Origin: Ariolimax columbianus
Lineage: Eukaryota > Mollusca > Gastropoda > Stylommatophora > Arionidae
Direction of reading: 5' to 3'
NCBI GenBank assembly: GCA_036924085.1
Contig: JAVGWX010000011.1
Location: 42,163,470 to 42,227,469, forward strand
DNA length: 64,000 nucleotides
Shown here: one piece after another, positions 1 through 11,640 of the stretch
Numbering within the stretch: position 1 is the stretch's first letter
How the letters are laid out: each line of letters opens with the position of its first letter
The notes under the pieces: model-generated
Database searches by the model: none
Told to the model about the DNA's origin: nothing
Seen by the model: only the letters and a program-made list of their open reading frames with translations
Made by a program: the position numbers and the translations under genes

Positions 1-369
1 GGGGGGGGTTAGAGGACTGATAGAAGAAGAGGAGGGCAAGGAAGACAAATAGATGGGGGCCAGTATGATGTTTTAAAAAAGTTATTGATGTGGCACATTT
101 AACAGAAGATAACTGATAACATTACAAGGTAGTACCCGTTCTGAAATCATCAAATTATAGAAGTAGAGGCAGTTTGAAACACTCACGGAGAAGGGAATGC
201 CAGACATACATAAAAAAGGCAGAACAGACGTAGAAGAAGCTGACAACGATAGTGCATGGTGTAAGATTTTGTGTTGTTGATGACCTATGTTCCGAAGAGA
301 GTTGAAAGGTTTAGATTTATTAATAAATGCTATTAAATTCAACGTTGAAATACTCGAATATCTTATTAC
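1..369. other. Unassigned AT-rich stretch
   Basis: No gene, known repeat or structured RNA is visible. It opens with a run of eight G and a short purine-rich segment. The small open frames on either strand have no recognisable motif. Confidence 0.5.
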
Positions 370-598
370 TATGTAGCGGAAGTTATTCGTAGTAGGTATA
401 TACTTGGAATTCTTGAATCCTGGCTTCTAGGTAGCCGAAGGGACCATACTTGGTATATACTTAAAATTCTGGTTACTAGGTAACCAAAGTTATCTGAAGT
501 GGGTATCTACTTGAAATCCTGATTACCAGGTAGCCGAAGCTATGGGCAGTAGGTATATACTTAAAATACTTGCAATTCTGGTAACTAGGTAGCATAGA
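370..598 (+). repeat. Degenerate ~60-65 bp tandem repeat, about 4 units
   Basis: Each unit carries GGTATATACTT, then an AATTCTGG-like segment, then CTAGGTAGCCGAAG or a close variant. Four diverged copies follow one another. The divergence suggests an old array. I see no coding content. Confidence 0.6.
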
Positions 599-632
599 AT
601 ATCCGTAAAAGGGTCTTCACACAATTGAACTC

Positions 633-1385
633 TTAACCTTTAGCACGCCCTGGTCTAGGCTGATTTGACCAACTCGGCCTACAAAATGGGAATTTTTTAA
701 TTTTTTATTTTTTGCACGAACATCCTACCCATAGCCATGCTGAACACGTCATTATCTACAAACGATATTTTGCCGGTAAAAGTATCGTATGTTAGATTAC
801 AAATGGATTTTGAACAATTTCTCTTCTTATACGCCAATTGAAGCAAACCAAATTTTTGCGAAAGGTGGAGTAGGTTGTTGGGAAAGATCTTTGTTGGGAA
901 AGATCTTTATTGAGTAGATCTGTTCATTTTGTTTGTTTAGATGAAAATACTACTTTTGAAATGAAAACTAACAGTTGTGTCGATATTGTAAACACAGTAT
1001 CGATACGTTGTTGTGGTTTCCATGGATTTCTTTCGGAGTGGTCTCTGCTGAAGGGGGTCTCTGTGACGAAGACGTCAAGCCGTTTGCCTCGTCTTCGGTC
1101 GGGGTTCGATTTCGAACTACGACGGTCTGTCCATGGTGTCATTTTTGTCTGGGGATCCCTGGGTTCATCGCTGGAGCTACGGAGTTCGTGCTAAAACTAA
1201 TACACACACAATAAAAACAATAACACTCACAAGTTCATTATTCAATTGTGTCTCTACACACAAGAAAATCATATTTATTGACAAACAAACAGAAAAGTTA
1301 CAAATTTTGAAAGTCGACTACCAGAGCGAGATAATATAAAGTTGCCCTACATTTTCGTAAAAAATAATGTAGCGTGCTAAAAAGG
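633..1385. mobile_element. Possible piggyBac-like non-autonomous element (fossil)
   Basis: The left end reads TTAA (633-636) followed by CCTTTAGCACGC. The right end at 1372-1385 reads GCGTGCTAAAAAGG, the inverted complement with two extra A. A TTAA target with short terminal inverted repeats starting CC is typical of piggyBac. However, the right flank lacks TTAA and no transposase motif is visible inside. The interior has a short duplication (TTGTTGGGAAAGATCTT, near 875 and 891). This could be coincidence. Confidence 0.25.
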
Positions 1386-1700
1386 CCTGGACAAAAGTAG
1401 TTGGGCAATTGGTTAGGAATGTCAAAACTTTTTTAGATTATATCCGAACAACAGCTGACAGTCTGCTTTTTTCGATTTTCCTTAGTTCTTCTACGTACAC
1501 ATCGTTACACGGGATCTCTGATTTTATCGCCCGTCTCTGTTAGGATTAGGCGCTTGATATCATCTCACTTGAGATCAGGGGTCGCTTGAAACTTGTGGGG
1601 TTCAAACGGAGACTCGCGCTACGTCTCATGACGTGAACGGCTAAACTATGTGCTATAGCGGCCTAGCCCCCCCCCCCCACACCCCTAACTTTCCAATATA

Positions 1701-3450
1701 TACTAGCTACGTTCAAAAAGTATCCGACTTTTTTTTTCCCTACGGAAACAAATGAAGCATGGTGGTTGACCTTCGGCACGGAGGTATAGAGATCTTCATG
1801 AGCATACATGAATTATTTCCCGCCCACAGATTCTCCAGTCGATGTCAGTCAGCCTTTTAGTAATTAGTGTAGCGAACATCCGTCGGGTTTTCATTCACGA
1901 GGAAATGACGGAAACAGTTGAGCAGCGATGTTTTATCAAACTTTTCCAAAAGCTAGGCAATCCATAAGTTGAAACCATTCTAATAATTCAACCGGCTTTC
2001 GATGACGACCTGGAAGCCCGTTGTTGTTCGTCCATCACGCGGGATGAGGACCTTTCCTTTTTCATTTTAGCCAGTCCTTCCAGTTGAGTATACTGTACTT
2101 CCGTGTTGTGGATGGGTGTGGAAATGGCTGACAAGTCCGATTTGGGATCTGCATACTCGCAGGCAATGAGGGCATGGAAAGTTCGCTTCGCAAGACTGAT
2201 ATTTCACGGGCTTTTCTGGCTTTTCTCCGTTGTTCTGCTGCAGTCTTTTTAGGAGCCTCGCGTGACACTGCTCCTCTGTGGAGAGCTGTACGCTAGGTTG
2301 TACGGTCTTTTGCAGCATCTTCCCATGTTTCGAGGTTTTTTTCTGAAGGCTTTTAAAGACGTTTTTAGTGTCTTTAAAGCGCTTTTTTTTTGGTCTCATT
2401 GAGAGCGTTGGCCATTCTGCGTCTCGCCATAGAAGATTATTTTTGGCAACCGATAGTCTGGCATGCGAACCACATGACCTGTCCAGCGAATCTGTGATTG
2501 CATCATGATGGTATCAATGCTAGGGATACCAGCTCTCTCAAGAACAGCTGTGTCTGGGATCCTGTCTTGCCATTTGACATGCATCACCCTTCTGAGACAG
2601 CGTGTGTGAAAGTGATTCAGCGTCTTTGTATGCCGTCTGTATACAGTCCATGTTTCACTTGCATATAGCAACACAGGGGCCACCACTGCTCTGTACACTT
2701 TCAGCTTCGTCTGGAGTCTGATGCCATTTCGACGCCAGACGTTCGAGTTTAGTCTGCCAAAAGTGGCGCTGAATTTGGCGATACTAATTCATAATCCATG
2801 ACTATATTCTAAGACAGTGTACTAACAAAAAATACAGTGTACGCGGAAACCAAACTGCAGTCGTTACAGTGCACACATTCATTATCTCCACGGCGGAACA
2901 AAAAGCGAGGATGGTGAGCAGAAATTTATAATTCATATTGACCGTTTTCTTTGAATTCCGTGTGGTTGTGGATCACGAGTACGTCCCACAAGGTTAAAAC
3001 ATTACCAAAGAGTCCTACCCGGAGGTCATACGTCGCCTTCGTGATTCTGTTCAACACAAATGATCTGTGGACAACGGCAACTTGGCAGCTCCATCACGAC
3101 AATGTACCATCCAATGTTTCGCATCTGATTAAGACTTTCTTGGCCAAACATGTCCCTGCTCTGGTTCGCCAGGCTTCCTATTCTTCTTGCAATTGTTGGC
3201 TGTTCTCCAAGCTGAAAATTCCGCTGAACGGGACCACATTTGAGTCACAAGAAGATATTATGGGAAATACGACGACTTAATTGTACTCCATTCCCCAAAA
3301 GTTCTTCCTTAAATACATCCAACAATGGTGGAACCACTGGGAGAAGTGTTTGGAGTCCCAAGGAGAGGGCTTCGAATGGCATCAAACCTCCAGGTCAGAA
3401 CTTGTATTTTTCTGGCCCAAAGGTCGGATACTTTTTAAACATAGCTCGCA
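1701..3450 (+). mobile_element. Mariner copy 1, decayed, interrupted by a LINE fragment
   Basis: Terminal inverted repeats are visible: left about 1703-1728 with GTTCAAAAAGTATCCGAC, right about 3422-3448 with GTCGGATACTTTTTAAAC. After the leader, about 1904 onward translates to a mariner transposase start (MTETVEQRCFIKLFQKLGNP, then a stop, then PAFDDD). The later part from about 2895 gives AEQKARMV, VVDHEYVPQG and ITKESYPEVIRRLRD, and then the region of the HHDN and SPDLAP motifs in broken frames. Many stops and shifts make it inactive. The middle of the gene, including the first catalytic Asp, is absent and antisense LINE sequence occupies that place. Its leader contains CAGTCAGCCTTTTAG and CATCCGTCGGG, shared with mariner copies 2 and 3. 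Confidence 0.85.
2006..2790 (-). mobile_element. LINE fragment, C-terminal end with C2H2-like finger, inside mariner copy 1
   Basis: Read on the minus strand, 2790 to 2396 gives KFSATFGRLNSNVWRRNGIR, a YRAVVAPVLLYASETW segment, CLRRVMHVKWQDRIPDTAVL and QIRWTGHVVRMPDYRLPKII. This is the conserved post-RT region of non-LTR retrotransposons of the kind often annotated as craniofacial development protein 2-like. After a frame change, 2399-2067 carries FPCPHCLRVCRSQIGLVSHF followed by HTHP, a C-x2-C ... H-x3-H finger typical of the C-terminus. The 3' UTR contains GGTCCTCATCCC and GTGATGGAC and ends in an AAC-rich tail near 2015. The copy is 5'-truncated. The exact right boundary (2780-2880) is unclear. 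Confidence 0.8.
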
Positions 3451-4054
3451 TTTTACTACTATGAAGGACATTCACATATCACAAGCTACTGGTGCAGGGT
3501 GTGATAGCCATTGTACAAGAACAGCACAAGTATATATTAATATGTCAATGAACAGCGCCACCTGGGATGCAGTTTATGGAATAGAAGAATATTTATAACT
3601 CCTGTTTCAGAACGGCCTCGCATATCATAACCCATGTAACTAGTCTCCTTGCAGTAAATTCTACGATAAATGTGCTTCCGCTGAAGATATAGCTTCTGTA
3701 GTGCTTTGTTTTACACAATAAATGAATCACCCATGTTCCCAATCTTCTAAGGCGCCTGTTACGACATGCAGGGAAAGGAACAGTTCAATTGTTTCCTTTT
3801 CAATAAAATGCGCCATGATTCACATGAGACGGTTCGGAATTCATTCAACTGCCAAAATGACTAATGGGAATGTACCGAGGGAGTTCTGAGCACAACGGAG
3901 ATTATAAGACACTTCAAAACGAAGCATGTTTTTTTCTAGATGTAGAGGGCGAAACTTAAAGTTAATTAAGCTTCCTCGATCGTCACCAGACAGCTTCATC
4001 AGTGGCATGAACAAGGGCATGTATGTCGCTGTGTTTATTAAACAGGTTATGTTG
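3451..4054. other. Unassigned single-copy-looking DNA
   Basis: No element ends, array or coding motif recognised. An AATAAA sequence occurs near 3718, with no gene that would use it. Confidence 0.4.
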
Positions 4055-4125
4055 CACTTTGTTCTGCATTTTAGAACTAGTGCATCCGTCTTCAGCAGGC
4101 ATTTTGTTAGATTGCTTCCCTAGCC
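4055..4125 (-). mobile_element. SINE-B 3' body fragment (diverged)
   Basis: AGTGCATCCG, CTTCAGCA and GGCATTTTGT match in order the complement of the SINE-B body seen at 17607-17800, 45561-45758 and 55165-55377. The tRNA-like head is missing. Short and diverged, so only moderate support. Confidence 0.4.
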
Positions 4126-4176
4126 TGCGTCTCCTCTAGCGTTCTTGTAAGGTAGTTATTATAGGTTGGTGCCGAG

Positions 4177-4223
4177 GACGCAGGAAACGAAATGATATAA
4201 TATTGTAGCTTACTTCCTGCGTC
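4177..4223. other. 10-bp perfect inverted repeat (hairpin)
   Basis: GACGCAGGAA at 4177-4186 and TTCCTGCGTC at 4214-4223 are perfect complements with a 27-nt AT-rich loop. No flanking gene gives this a role. It may be a fragment of a small inverted-repeat element. Confidence 0.5.
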
Positions 4224-4955
4224 TGGGTCAGCAGCCAGTGCTGCATAAGATCCTATTCTGCCACAATGTGGTGGTTCTGGAAACAGACAGCATCCTGGCA
4301 ACATGGCCGAAGGTATAAAGAATAGAAGAGGGAAGGCAAAGGTATCAAAAATGTACCGGGTACTGAAATAAACGAAACAATGGAAACATCAGCCGGGGTG
4401 AGACAACGGTGTTTTGTCGTCATTACTATTCCAGATTGGAGTTACGGAGTTCGACCTTTGTGTGATGCTCTCTGGAGTCGGCAGCAGACCGTTCTTCTGA
4501 GAGAATTGGTCATGACCTACTTTAGATAGGCCGTCTGACTCACCCTGAAAATCCATTGAAACGTCCCATTCCACTGCCGACTAAATGACGGAACTCATAT
4601 TGTGCCAAGGTCTATAATCAATCCATGCTCACACAGAAAAATAAAAAAAATTCACCGTAGAATACACAACAAATCACTGAATCTTGCCCTGAAACCAACT
4701 GCATATACATCTTTGCTTTCCGAACACGCTATTATAGTGACACTAATAGTTGACACATGCAAGTTTTGTAATTTAGTCAGCCGTAGAATGTGTCGTTTTA
4801 TAGAGATTTATCCACGAGTCAGAAGGCCTGTACCTACAGTAGGCTGTGGATTGAGCCATATGGGAGACCCGCGCAGATGAAGTCGAACCCTCACCTTTAA
4901 CCTTCAACACGTATATGGACAAAATTACAATGGAAGCCAAAAAAGAGCATCTGCC
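4224..4955. other. Unassigned stretch
   Basis: Only short open frames without motifs. Nothing matched the element families found elsewhere in the window. Confidence 0.4.
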
Positions 4956-5910
4956 CCGATATGCAGAAAAAATAGTACAGAGGCTCATCAGTTAAATGGA
5001 CTCATTTTTTGCGGATGCTCAATGCCTGCTGTACGAAAGTGAAGACGATCTGCAGCAACATCTGACTGTGCTGAACTCCGCGTGTGAATGATAGTATGAG
5101 AATTAACACATCCAAAACAGAAACTATGCAGATAACAGATAAGCAGATGGCCTGACAACATAAACATTATGATAAACATGACCAAGATTTAACAAGTGCA
5201 AGAATTACAATACTAAGGCAGTGTTTTCACACAGGATGGAGGTCTAGACAGAGACACTGAGATCAGGTGTTAAAAAGCAAATGCAATTGTATATCAGCTG
5301 TCACCATTATTGAAACACCCTAACATAAACATGTCTACAAAAAGACTGTTGATCAACAGTATATTCATGTCTGCCAGCTCTCTGTTAAAAGTGCCAAATG
5401 TGGATTTTGACAAAAACTCTAAAGACAAAGATCACGACATGTGAGATGAGATGCCTTCAAAGAACAATCAACCTAGGAGAGACAGAATGCGCAATGAAGA
5501 TGTTCGAAAAAAAGTTGAAGCGAGACCCTGCACTAAATATATTGATGAGAAGAGCACCAAGTTTGTTTGGTCACCCAGTGAGAATGGAACCTGACGAACT
5601 TTCCCTGTGAGCCTATAACGCACTGCGATTATATTTTACCAGCCGTGACAGACCGAGAACTGGATGAATAGCAACTGTTCTGGATATTCTAAATCGTCAT
5701 GTGATGGCGACTACTTCAGCGATGCGTCGGGCCCCCACAGAAAACTACAGCTTACTACGCCCTCTCACTGCACAAGTGGGTAAGACAAGACACGACAGAA
5801 ATGGCACAGAAGGCTCAGACGTCGCAGCCTCGCTGAAAACTACCACCCAACGAACAAAACGTCCTTTCGAAGACGAACGGTAAAGACGAAGAGAAAGTTA
5901 TATGTTGTCA
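4956..5910 (+). mobile_element. LINE fragment: RT palm end, thumb and C-terminal region
   Basis: The plus strand reads SFFADAQCLLYESEDDLQQH (a degraded FADD catalytic box), then RINTSKTE. At 5398-5610 it reads MWILTKTLKTKITTCEMRCL, RRAPSLFGHPVRMEPDELSL and then AYNAL, the usual post-RT order of non-LTR elements. At 5638-5760 SRDRPRTG, NRHVMATTSAM and NYSLLRPLTAQVG continue the C-terminus. The RT box is FADA rather than FADD, and several stops and frameshifts are present. It is related to the fragments at 57640-57870 and 59985-60460, which share TATCAGCTGTCA and the EMRCL segment. Confidence 0.75.
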
Positions 5911-7139
5911 GAGTTATCTCGATTAGGAAATCTCTCATGCTTGACTATCAAGCATTTCCTACTTAACGAGAGCTCCTTACAAGAACTACTGCGTAGTTTA
6001 TCCAGTCAGTTGAGACTAACCGGGGCACTGTCGTTGATATCTGCAATTTTTAAGAGCCATACATAGAACTTGGCTTGCTTTATGGCGAACCTAGGGTTTG
6101 AGCCACTGCGACATATATAACAATGCAACCTCTTTCCTATTTACGTATTTCCCCTTTTGGTTGGATGTTCCGTACCTCAGTATATGAAACGCAGAAGTAG
6201 CAGAAGTAGTAGTTGGTGAGCCGACAGCAGTCAGCGACTCATTTGTGGCTCCCTGCATCAGCGTTAGAAAATCAGTGTTGACCAAGTTCCTATTCCGCAC
6301 CCAAGTGGCGAGCCCACAAAACAGACTGACACCCATACATCCTGACAGAAAGAATAGTTATCGAAGAGGAAAGACCGATCAGGTTCCAACAATTACTTGC
6401 TGAAACTGGATGCGCCGGGTAGAAAGGTGTAGATATCAGTGTTAACTACTGCAAAACGTGTTTTTTAAACAACCGCTGAAAAAGAAGTGTGTGAAATCTG
6501 TACCAGAAAACCATTGATGTATATAAGTAGTGAGTGGCCGAACGATCTGAATACCGTCTCTTGATCCAGGTGACATGAATTCAAAACTTCATAAGGCTTA
6601 AGTACAGCTTTTAGCCCAGTCGACAATGAGCTGGCTTACTAGACTGGGATTACAGCGTTATAGTGGTTTGAGTTTACGGACGAACAGACAAAAAATCCGG
6701 GCCGTGGTTAGTGTCTGGTACGACCACTCCTCCAGTCGACCCAGCTGGAAATTGGTACCTGAAGTATGAGTTGGAAAAGATAGAAACACCAGAAAAGGGA
6801 ACTGGCTTAGTACATGTAGAGTTATCTTTCTTCTGGACGGTAATTGTTGTATTGGGACTGACCATTCTTTTGAAGTTAAAGTAGTTTTTCTATAATTGCA
6901 AAATAAACTTCTAGACTGCACACGACGTTACTAATTTAGGGGTAATAAATCTGAATAGAGCAGCATTAAACAGCATCCATGTAGACTTTACCAATGGGAG
7001 AATATGTCGTAATAATAATTAACTCTGGGATGTCTATAACGACAATAAGGACAACATGTGTGCTTGTGTCAGTGACTTGGATTAACTTATGAAGTCATGT
7101 TGTACTTGAGTTGACTTAGGAAGTCCTATTAACTTATCA
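5911..7139. other. Unassigned stretch
   Basis: No recognisable coding motif on either strand and no internal repetition. The open frames near 6091-6336 and 6658-6921 (minus) resemble no family I know. Confidence 0.4.
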
Positions 7140-8790
7140 GATCTTCTTCTGAATGAGAGTGTTGATATGAATGATAGTGTTGAAATGAATGAGTGTTGAT
7201 CTGAATGCTGAGGTTGATGGGAATGAGTGTTGATGTGAATGCTAGTGTTGATGTGAATGCTGAGGTTGATGTGCATGCTAGTGTTGATGTGAATGCTGAG
7301 GTTGATGTGAATGCTAGTGTTGATGTGAATGCTGAGGTTGATGTGAATGCTAGTGTTGATGTGAATGCTGAGGTTGATGTGAATGCTAGTGTTGATTTGA
7401 ATGCTGAGTTTGATGTGAATGAGTGTTGATGTGAATGGTAGTGTTGATATGAATGCTGAGGTTGATGTGAATGCTAGTGTTGATGTGAATGCTGAGGTTG
7501 ATGTGAATGCTAGTGTTGATGTGAATGCTGGGATTCATGTGAATGAGTGTTGATGTGAATGCTGAGGTTGATGTGAATGCTAGTGTTGATGTGAATGCTG
7601 AGGTTGATGTCAATGAGTGTTGACGTGAATGCTAGTGTTAATTTGAAGAAGTGTTGATATGAATGATAGTGTTGATTAGAATGAGTGTTGATGTGAATGC
7701 TAGTGTTGATTTGAATGCTGGTGTTGATATAAATGAGTGTTGAGGTCAATGCTAGATTTGATATCAATGCTAGTGTTGATATGAATGCTAGTGTTGATAT
7801 GAATGAGTGTTGATGTGAATGCTAGTGTTGATGTGAATGAGTATTGATATGAATGCTAGTGTTGATATGAATGCTAATGTTGATGTGAATGAGTGTTGAT
7901 GTGAATGCTAGTGTTAATGTGAATGAGTGTTGATATGAATGCTAGTGTTGACGTGAATGCTAGTGTTGATTTGAATGCTAGTGTTGATAAGAATGCTAGT
8001 GTTGATAAGAATGCTAGTGTTGATATGAATGCTAGTGTTGATTTGAATGCTAGTGTTGATAAGAATGCTAGTGTTGATAAGAATGCTAGTGTTGATATGA
8101 ATGCTAGTGTTGATATGAATGCTAGTGTTGATATGAATGCTAGTGTTGATATGAATGCTAGTGTTGATTTGAAGGAATGTTGATATGAATGCTAGTGTTG
8201 ATTTGAAGGAATGTTGATATGAATGCTAGTGTTGACGTGAATGCTAATGTTGATATGAATGCTAGTGTTGATTTGAATGATAGTGTTGATGTGAAGGCTA
8301 GTGTTGATGTGAATGAGTGTTGACGTGAATACTAGTGTTGATGTAATTGAGTGTTGGCGTGAATGCTAGTGTTGATGTGAATGCTAGTGTTGATTTGAAG
8401 GAGTGTTGATATGAATGCTAGTGTTGATTTGAAGGAGTGTTGATATGAATGCTAGTGTTGATATGAATGAAACTGTTGATATTAATGCTAGTGTTGATAT
8501 GAATAAGTGTTGATAGGAATTAGTTTTGATGTAAAGGATAGTGTTGATATGAATGATAGTGTTGATATGATCGCATTGTGAATGAAAGTGTTGATATAAA
8601 TGAAACGATATGAATGAAGGTGGATATGAAAGAAACTGTTAATATGAATGCTAGTGTTGATGTGAACAAATGTTGATATGAATGAGTGTTGGTATGAATG
8701 CTAATGTTGATATGAATGAGTGTTGATATTAATAAGTGTTGATATGAACGTAAGCGTTGATATGAATGCTGTCTGACTTCTAAAGGAGTA
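7140..8790 (+). repeat. 18-bp minisatellite, about 85-90 units
   Basis: The unit is GCTAGTGTTGATATGAAT and variants. In the first 500 bp it alternates with GCTGAGGTTGATGTGAAT to give 36-bp dimers. From about 7920 the AGTGTTGAT form dominates, with AAG or TTG variants. Because 18 is divisible by three, long spurious frames appear: a six-residue NASVDM-type repeat at 7923-8183 (+) and INTSIH-type repeats on the minus strand. I see no promoter, signal peptide or flanking coding sequence, so I call it non-coding satellite. Units become irregular after 8460. Confidence 0.9.
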
Positions 8791-9077
8791 AATGACCCAC
8801 GGAATCAGGCAAAGTCTGAATGATTTTAAATTAAAATAATGTTTGGGTTACATGGAACGTAAAACAAGCCTGATTATGTTCCTTTTTGGAGAGAAGTAAA
8901 ATAACCCATTCAGTTTTCAGCAGTCGCAGAAAACGTTAACAAGTGACACAACCTGGTCCCATGTTGTGATCGGATAGCTGGTAGACTGACAGAGATAACA
9001 ATTGAAGTCAGTCTGATGGTAAAATATCAACAAGCCGCCGGCTGGCTTGAATAAGTCATGAGCTATTCCAGCCATGT
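8791..9077. other. Unassigned stretch
   Basis: AT-rich, without recognised element or coding motif. Confidence 0.4.
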
Positions 9078-9500
9078 TTATCTAAATCACATAGGACTGA
9101 CAGATGTCTGTGGAGACGATAACAGCTTCCGATTGGCAGAGTGGTTAAAGTGTTGGGCTTTGAAAGTAATGGGGCTGCAGTAAATGTAGTCATTATACTA
9201 GTAATAATGGGAAAAGTTAGACTAGTCGTTATCGTAGTAAAATAAATAAGAAGACTTAGGAGGCCCTTGACAAACAGGAAAAGAAATATATCAGATAACG
9301 TTCTTGATATTGATTAGGGACTTCAATGTTAAAGTTTTTCTAAATCACGTAGCACTGTTAAATGTCTGTCGAGACGATAACAAATTCCGATTGGCAGAGT
9401 GGTTAAAGTACTGGGCTTTAAAAGTAAAAGGGTTGCAGTAATAATAGTCATTATATTACTAATAATGAAAAAAGCAAGACTAGTTCTATCTATCTATGTT
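9078..9500 (+). repeat. Two direct copies of a repeat with a tRNA-like 5' half
   Basis: Copies at about 9078-9222 and 9338-9490 share TCTAAATCAC, TGTCTG, GAGACGATAACA, then CCGATTGGCAGAGTGGTTAA, GGGCTTT and GCAGTAA. GATTGGCAGAGTGGTTAA is a good tRNA D-arm and pol III box A (Ser/Leu-like), but no B box or complete cloverleaf follows. Between them (9225-9335) lies TTATCGTAGTAAAAT ... GACTTCAATGTTAAA, which resembles the start of the LINE at 9930 (its GDFNAK region). The pair looks like a segmental duplication involving a SINE-like head and a LINE piece. Confidence 0.6.
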
Positions 9501-9599
9501 CAGTCCCCTTATGTCGTTAGACGTCGTCGGGAGGTGTGACCTCCTTTCTTTCATATTTTTTGGCAGGTGAAAATTCACTGGTGACTTGCTAGGTCAATC

Positions 9600-9748
9600 C
9601 CAGCATCTGTTAGCCTCTAGAATATACGATCACCTATTTTGGGATTGGTGGAGGTGGAAGCCTAAATTTGAGCAAAGTAGACCCGTAGCCTGTCAGACGC
9701 CATCTAAGCCGCTCCGCTAACCACATAACCAAGACCTAATGTTATAGC
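9600..9748 (-). repeat. Dispersed repeat R3, partial and diverged
   Basis: AAAGTAGACCCGTAGCCTG, GACGCCAT and CTAACCACATAACC align with the end of the copy at 63695-64000 (AAAGTAGACACGTAGCCTGC, GGCGCCAT, AAACCACCTAAAC). Other copies lie at 47225-47600 and 54721-54895. The nature of the family is unknown. Confidence 0.45.
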
Positions 9749-9929
9749 CATACAGTGCTCTTTCTACGACATATTCTCTGTGAGGCGAATATCCCTAGAA
9801 TAATTTGAGTATATTTTTAACTTGAATTTCGTCCGATTAGTGGCCGTTAGGCCTAATCTTTTCGATTTTCAGCTGCTAAAGTATTTCTAACGTGCGCGCT
9901 ACTGCACACTGGTGTCTGACCTCACTACT

Positions 9930-11640
9930 CAGTCATTATCGTAGTAAAATATAAAACAAGAACAATTACATATACTGTTCATAATATTGATGGGACATTT
10001 CAATGCTAAAATGGAAGAAGTCAACCTGGGTTATGAACAGATTATGGGAAGACAAGATATCCGACAGATGAACGAAAATGGAGAAACGTTTGCTGAGCTA
10101 TGTATACTAAATAAAATGATAATTTCAAGAAGCATGTTTCCACAGAAGGTACACGCGGCCTTATTGAGATCACCAGACTAGTTAAATAAAAATCAGATTG
10201 ATCATATCCGTGTCATTCAAGTGTTCAGAAACACACTTCATGTACGAGTAAAGCAAAGTTCAAACGCTTACTTGTTGCTGGGGATCTCGCAGCTTACATT
10301 AACAAAAACACAAGAACTGGAAAGGAAGGCGAAAAATAGCACTTAGCTCAAAAACAAAGACCAAGTGCTCCAAGAGTTATATGAGGACGTAGAGATTGAC
10401 ATAAATAGTATGTGTTAACAGGCTTAAGAGATGGGGAATAAGGCATCTGAAGAAACTGTAGGATAAAAAGAAACACATCACAAGGAATGGATCCCAACAG
10501 ATAGATTACATAGATAGAATGTGTGAACAGGCTCAAGAGATGGGGAATAAGGCATCTGAAGAAACTGTAGGATAAAAAGAAACTCATCACAAGGATTGGA
10601 TCCCAACAGATGGATTACATAAATTGAAAAAAGTAAAGAAAAAAAGAAAGCTATATTCAACAATTGTCGAACCCGAGTCACCAAATCAGAAACACCGACT
10701 AACTATGCTACTACGGGCAAAGAGGTTAAAGCATGCATGAAGAAAACAGAGGATTATATTTATACACTGGCTCAAGACGCAGAGAAAACAGCAGGGGAGA
10801 GAAAGACAGAGAGGGAGAGAGAGAGCGAAAGAAAGAAAGAGTGAGTGACAGAGAGAGGAGAAGGAGAAGGAAATATCAAAGAGGAACATTAACAAAGAAC
10901 ATTGCAAGTATATATATATACAGACAGACATAGTAATCAAAGACAGACAAGTCAAATTACTAACATCATCGGAGAAACAACAGATACGATGGTTTGAGTT
11001 TTGAAGAAAGTGTAAACATACTTCCACAACAAGAAACACCAAACGTCCTCCCAGCAGAAGAAACTTGATTTAGACTGCAACCAACCAAAGTAAGAGCACA
11101 TTACAACTCAAGAAAGGAAAAGCGGCAAGACCAGATGTATTAGCAGCAAAGCTATAATGGCAGATATAGATAAGGCTATATTGCAAAGATTATTTAAGAA
11201 TATATAGAGAGAGTGTGCCCACAGAATGCAAATAAGGACATCTGATTAAGCTGTCCATGAACGAAGACGAGGCAGATTGCAGCAATTATGGAGGGATTAC
11301 ATTGCTGTCGGTACCAGACAAGATATTCAACAGAATCATCTTAAGCAGATAAAAAGAGGAAGTAAACAAAAGGCTCAGAGAGGAACAGGCAGGATTCCGG
11401 TAGGGAAGAACGTGCACAGATAAAACAGCTGCTCTGCGCATCATAGTTAAACAAAGTATTGAATGCAAATCATCCTTATTCGCAAATTGTATAAACTTTG
11501 AAAAGGCGTTTGACAGTGTGAATCGAAGTATTCTATGTCAACTTTTGAAACACTATATTACATAGAAGTACATAACCTTCAAACAGGATGTCAACATTAC
11601 AGCACTGATGACGAAGTGAAATAGGATGTCATTAATTAGT
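9930..11640 (+). mobile_element. Decayed LINE with APE endonuclease and RT remnants
   Basis: 9987-10181 encodes MGHFNAKMEEVNLGYEQIMG, DIRQMNENGETFAELCILNK and MIISRSMFPQK, the endonuclease block usually written GDFNAK...G..G..N.NG. From about 11090 the frames give IMADIDKAILQRLF, CAHRMQIRT, LSVPDKIFNRI-like, a QAGFR-like segment and FEKAFDSVNR, the RT fingers/palm blocks of the same LINE type. Stops and shifts are frequent. The central part (10390-10620) holds a 107-bp tandem duplication beginning near 10411 and 10518. The purine-rich patch 10790-10875 is simple repeat. The 3' end is lost before 11640. Confidence 0.75.

Noticed and set aside
7923..8183. Open frame with six-residue NASVDM-type repeat
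   Set aside because: Period of 18 keeps any frame open. The opposite strand is equally open. No flanking coding sequence.
9131..9175. tRNA gene (GATTGGCAGAGTGGTTAA)
   Set aside because: Only the 5' half of a tRNA is present, in two repeat copies. No T-arm or acceptor pairing follows.
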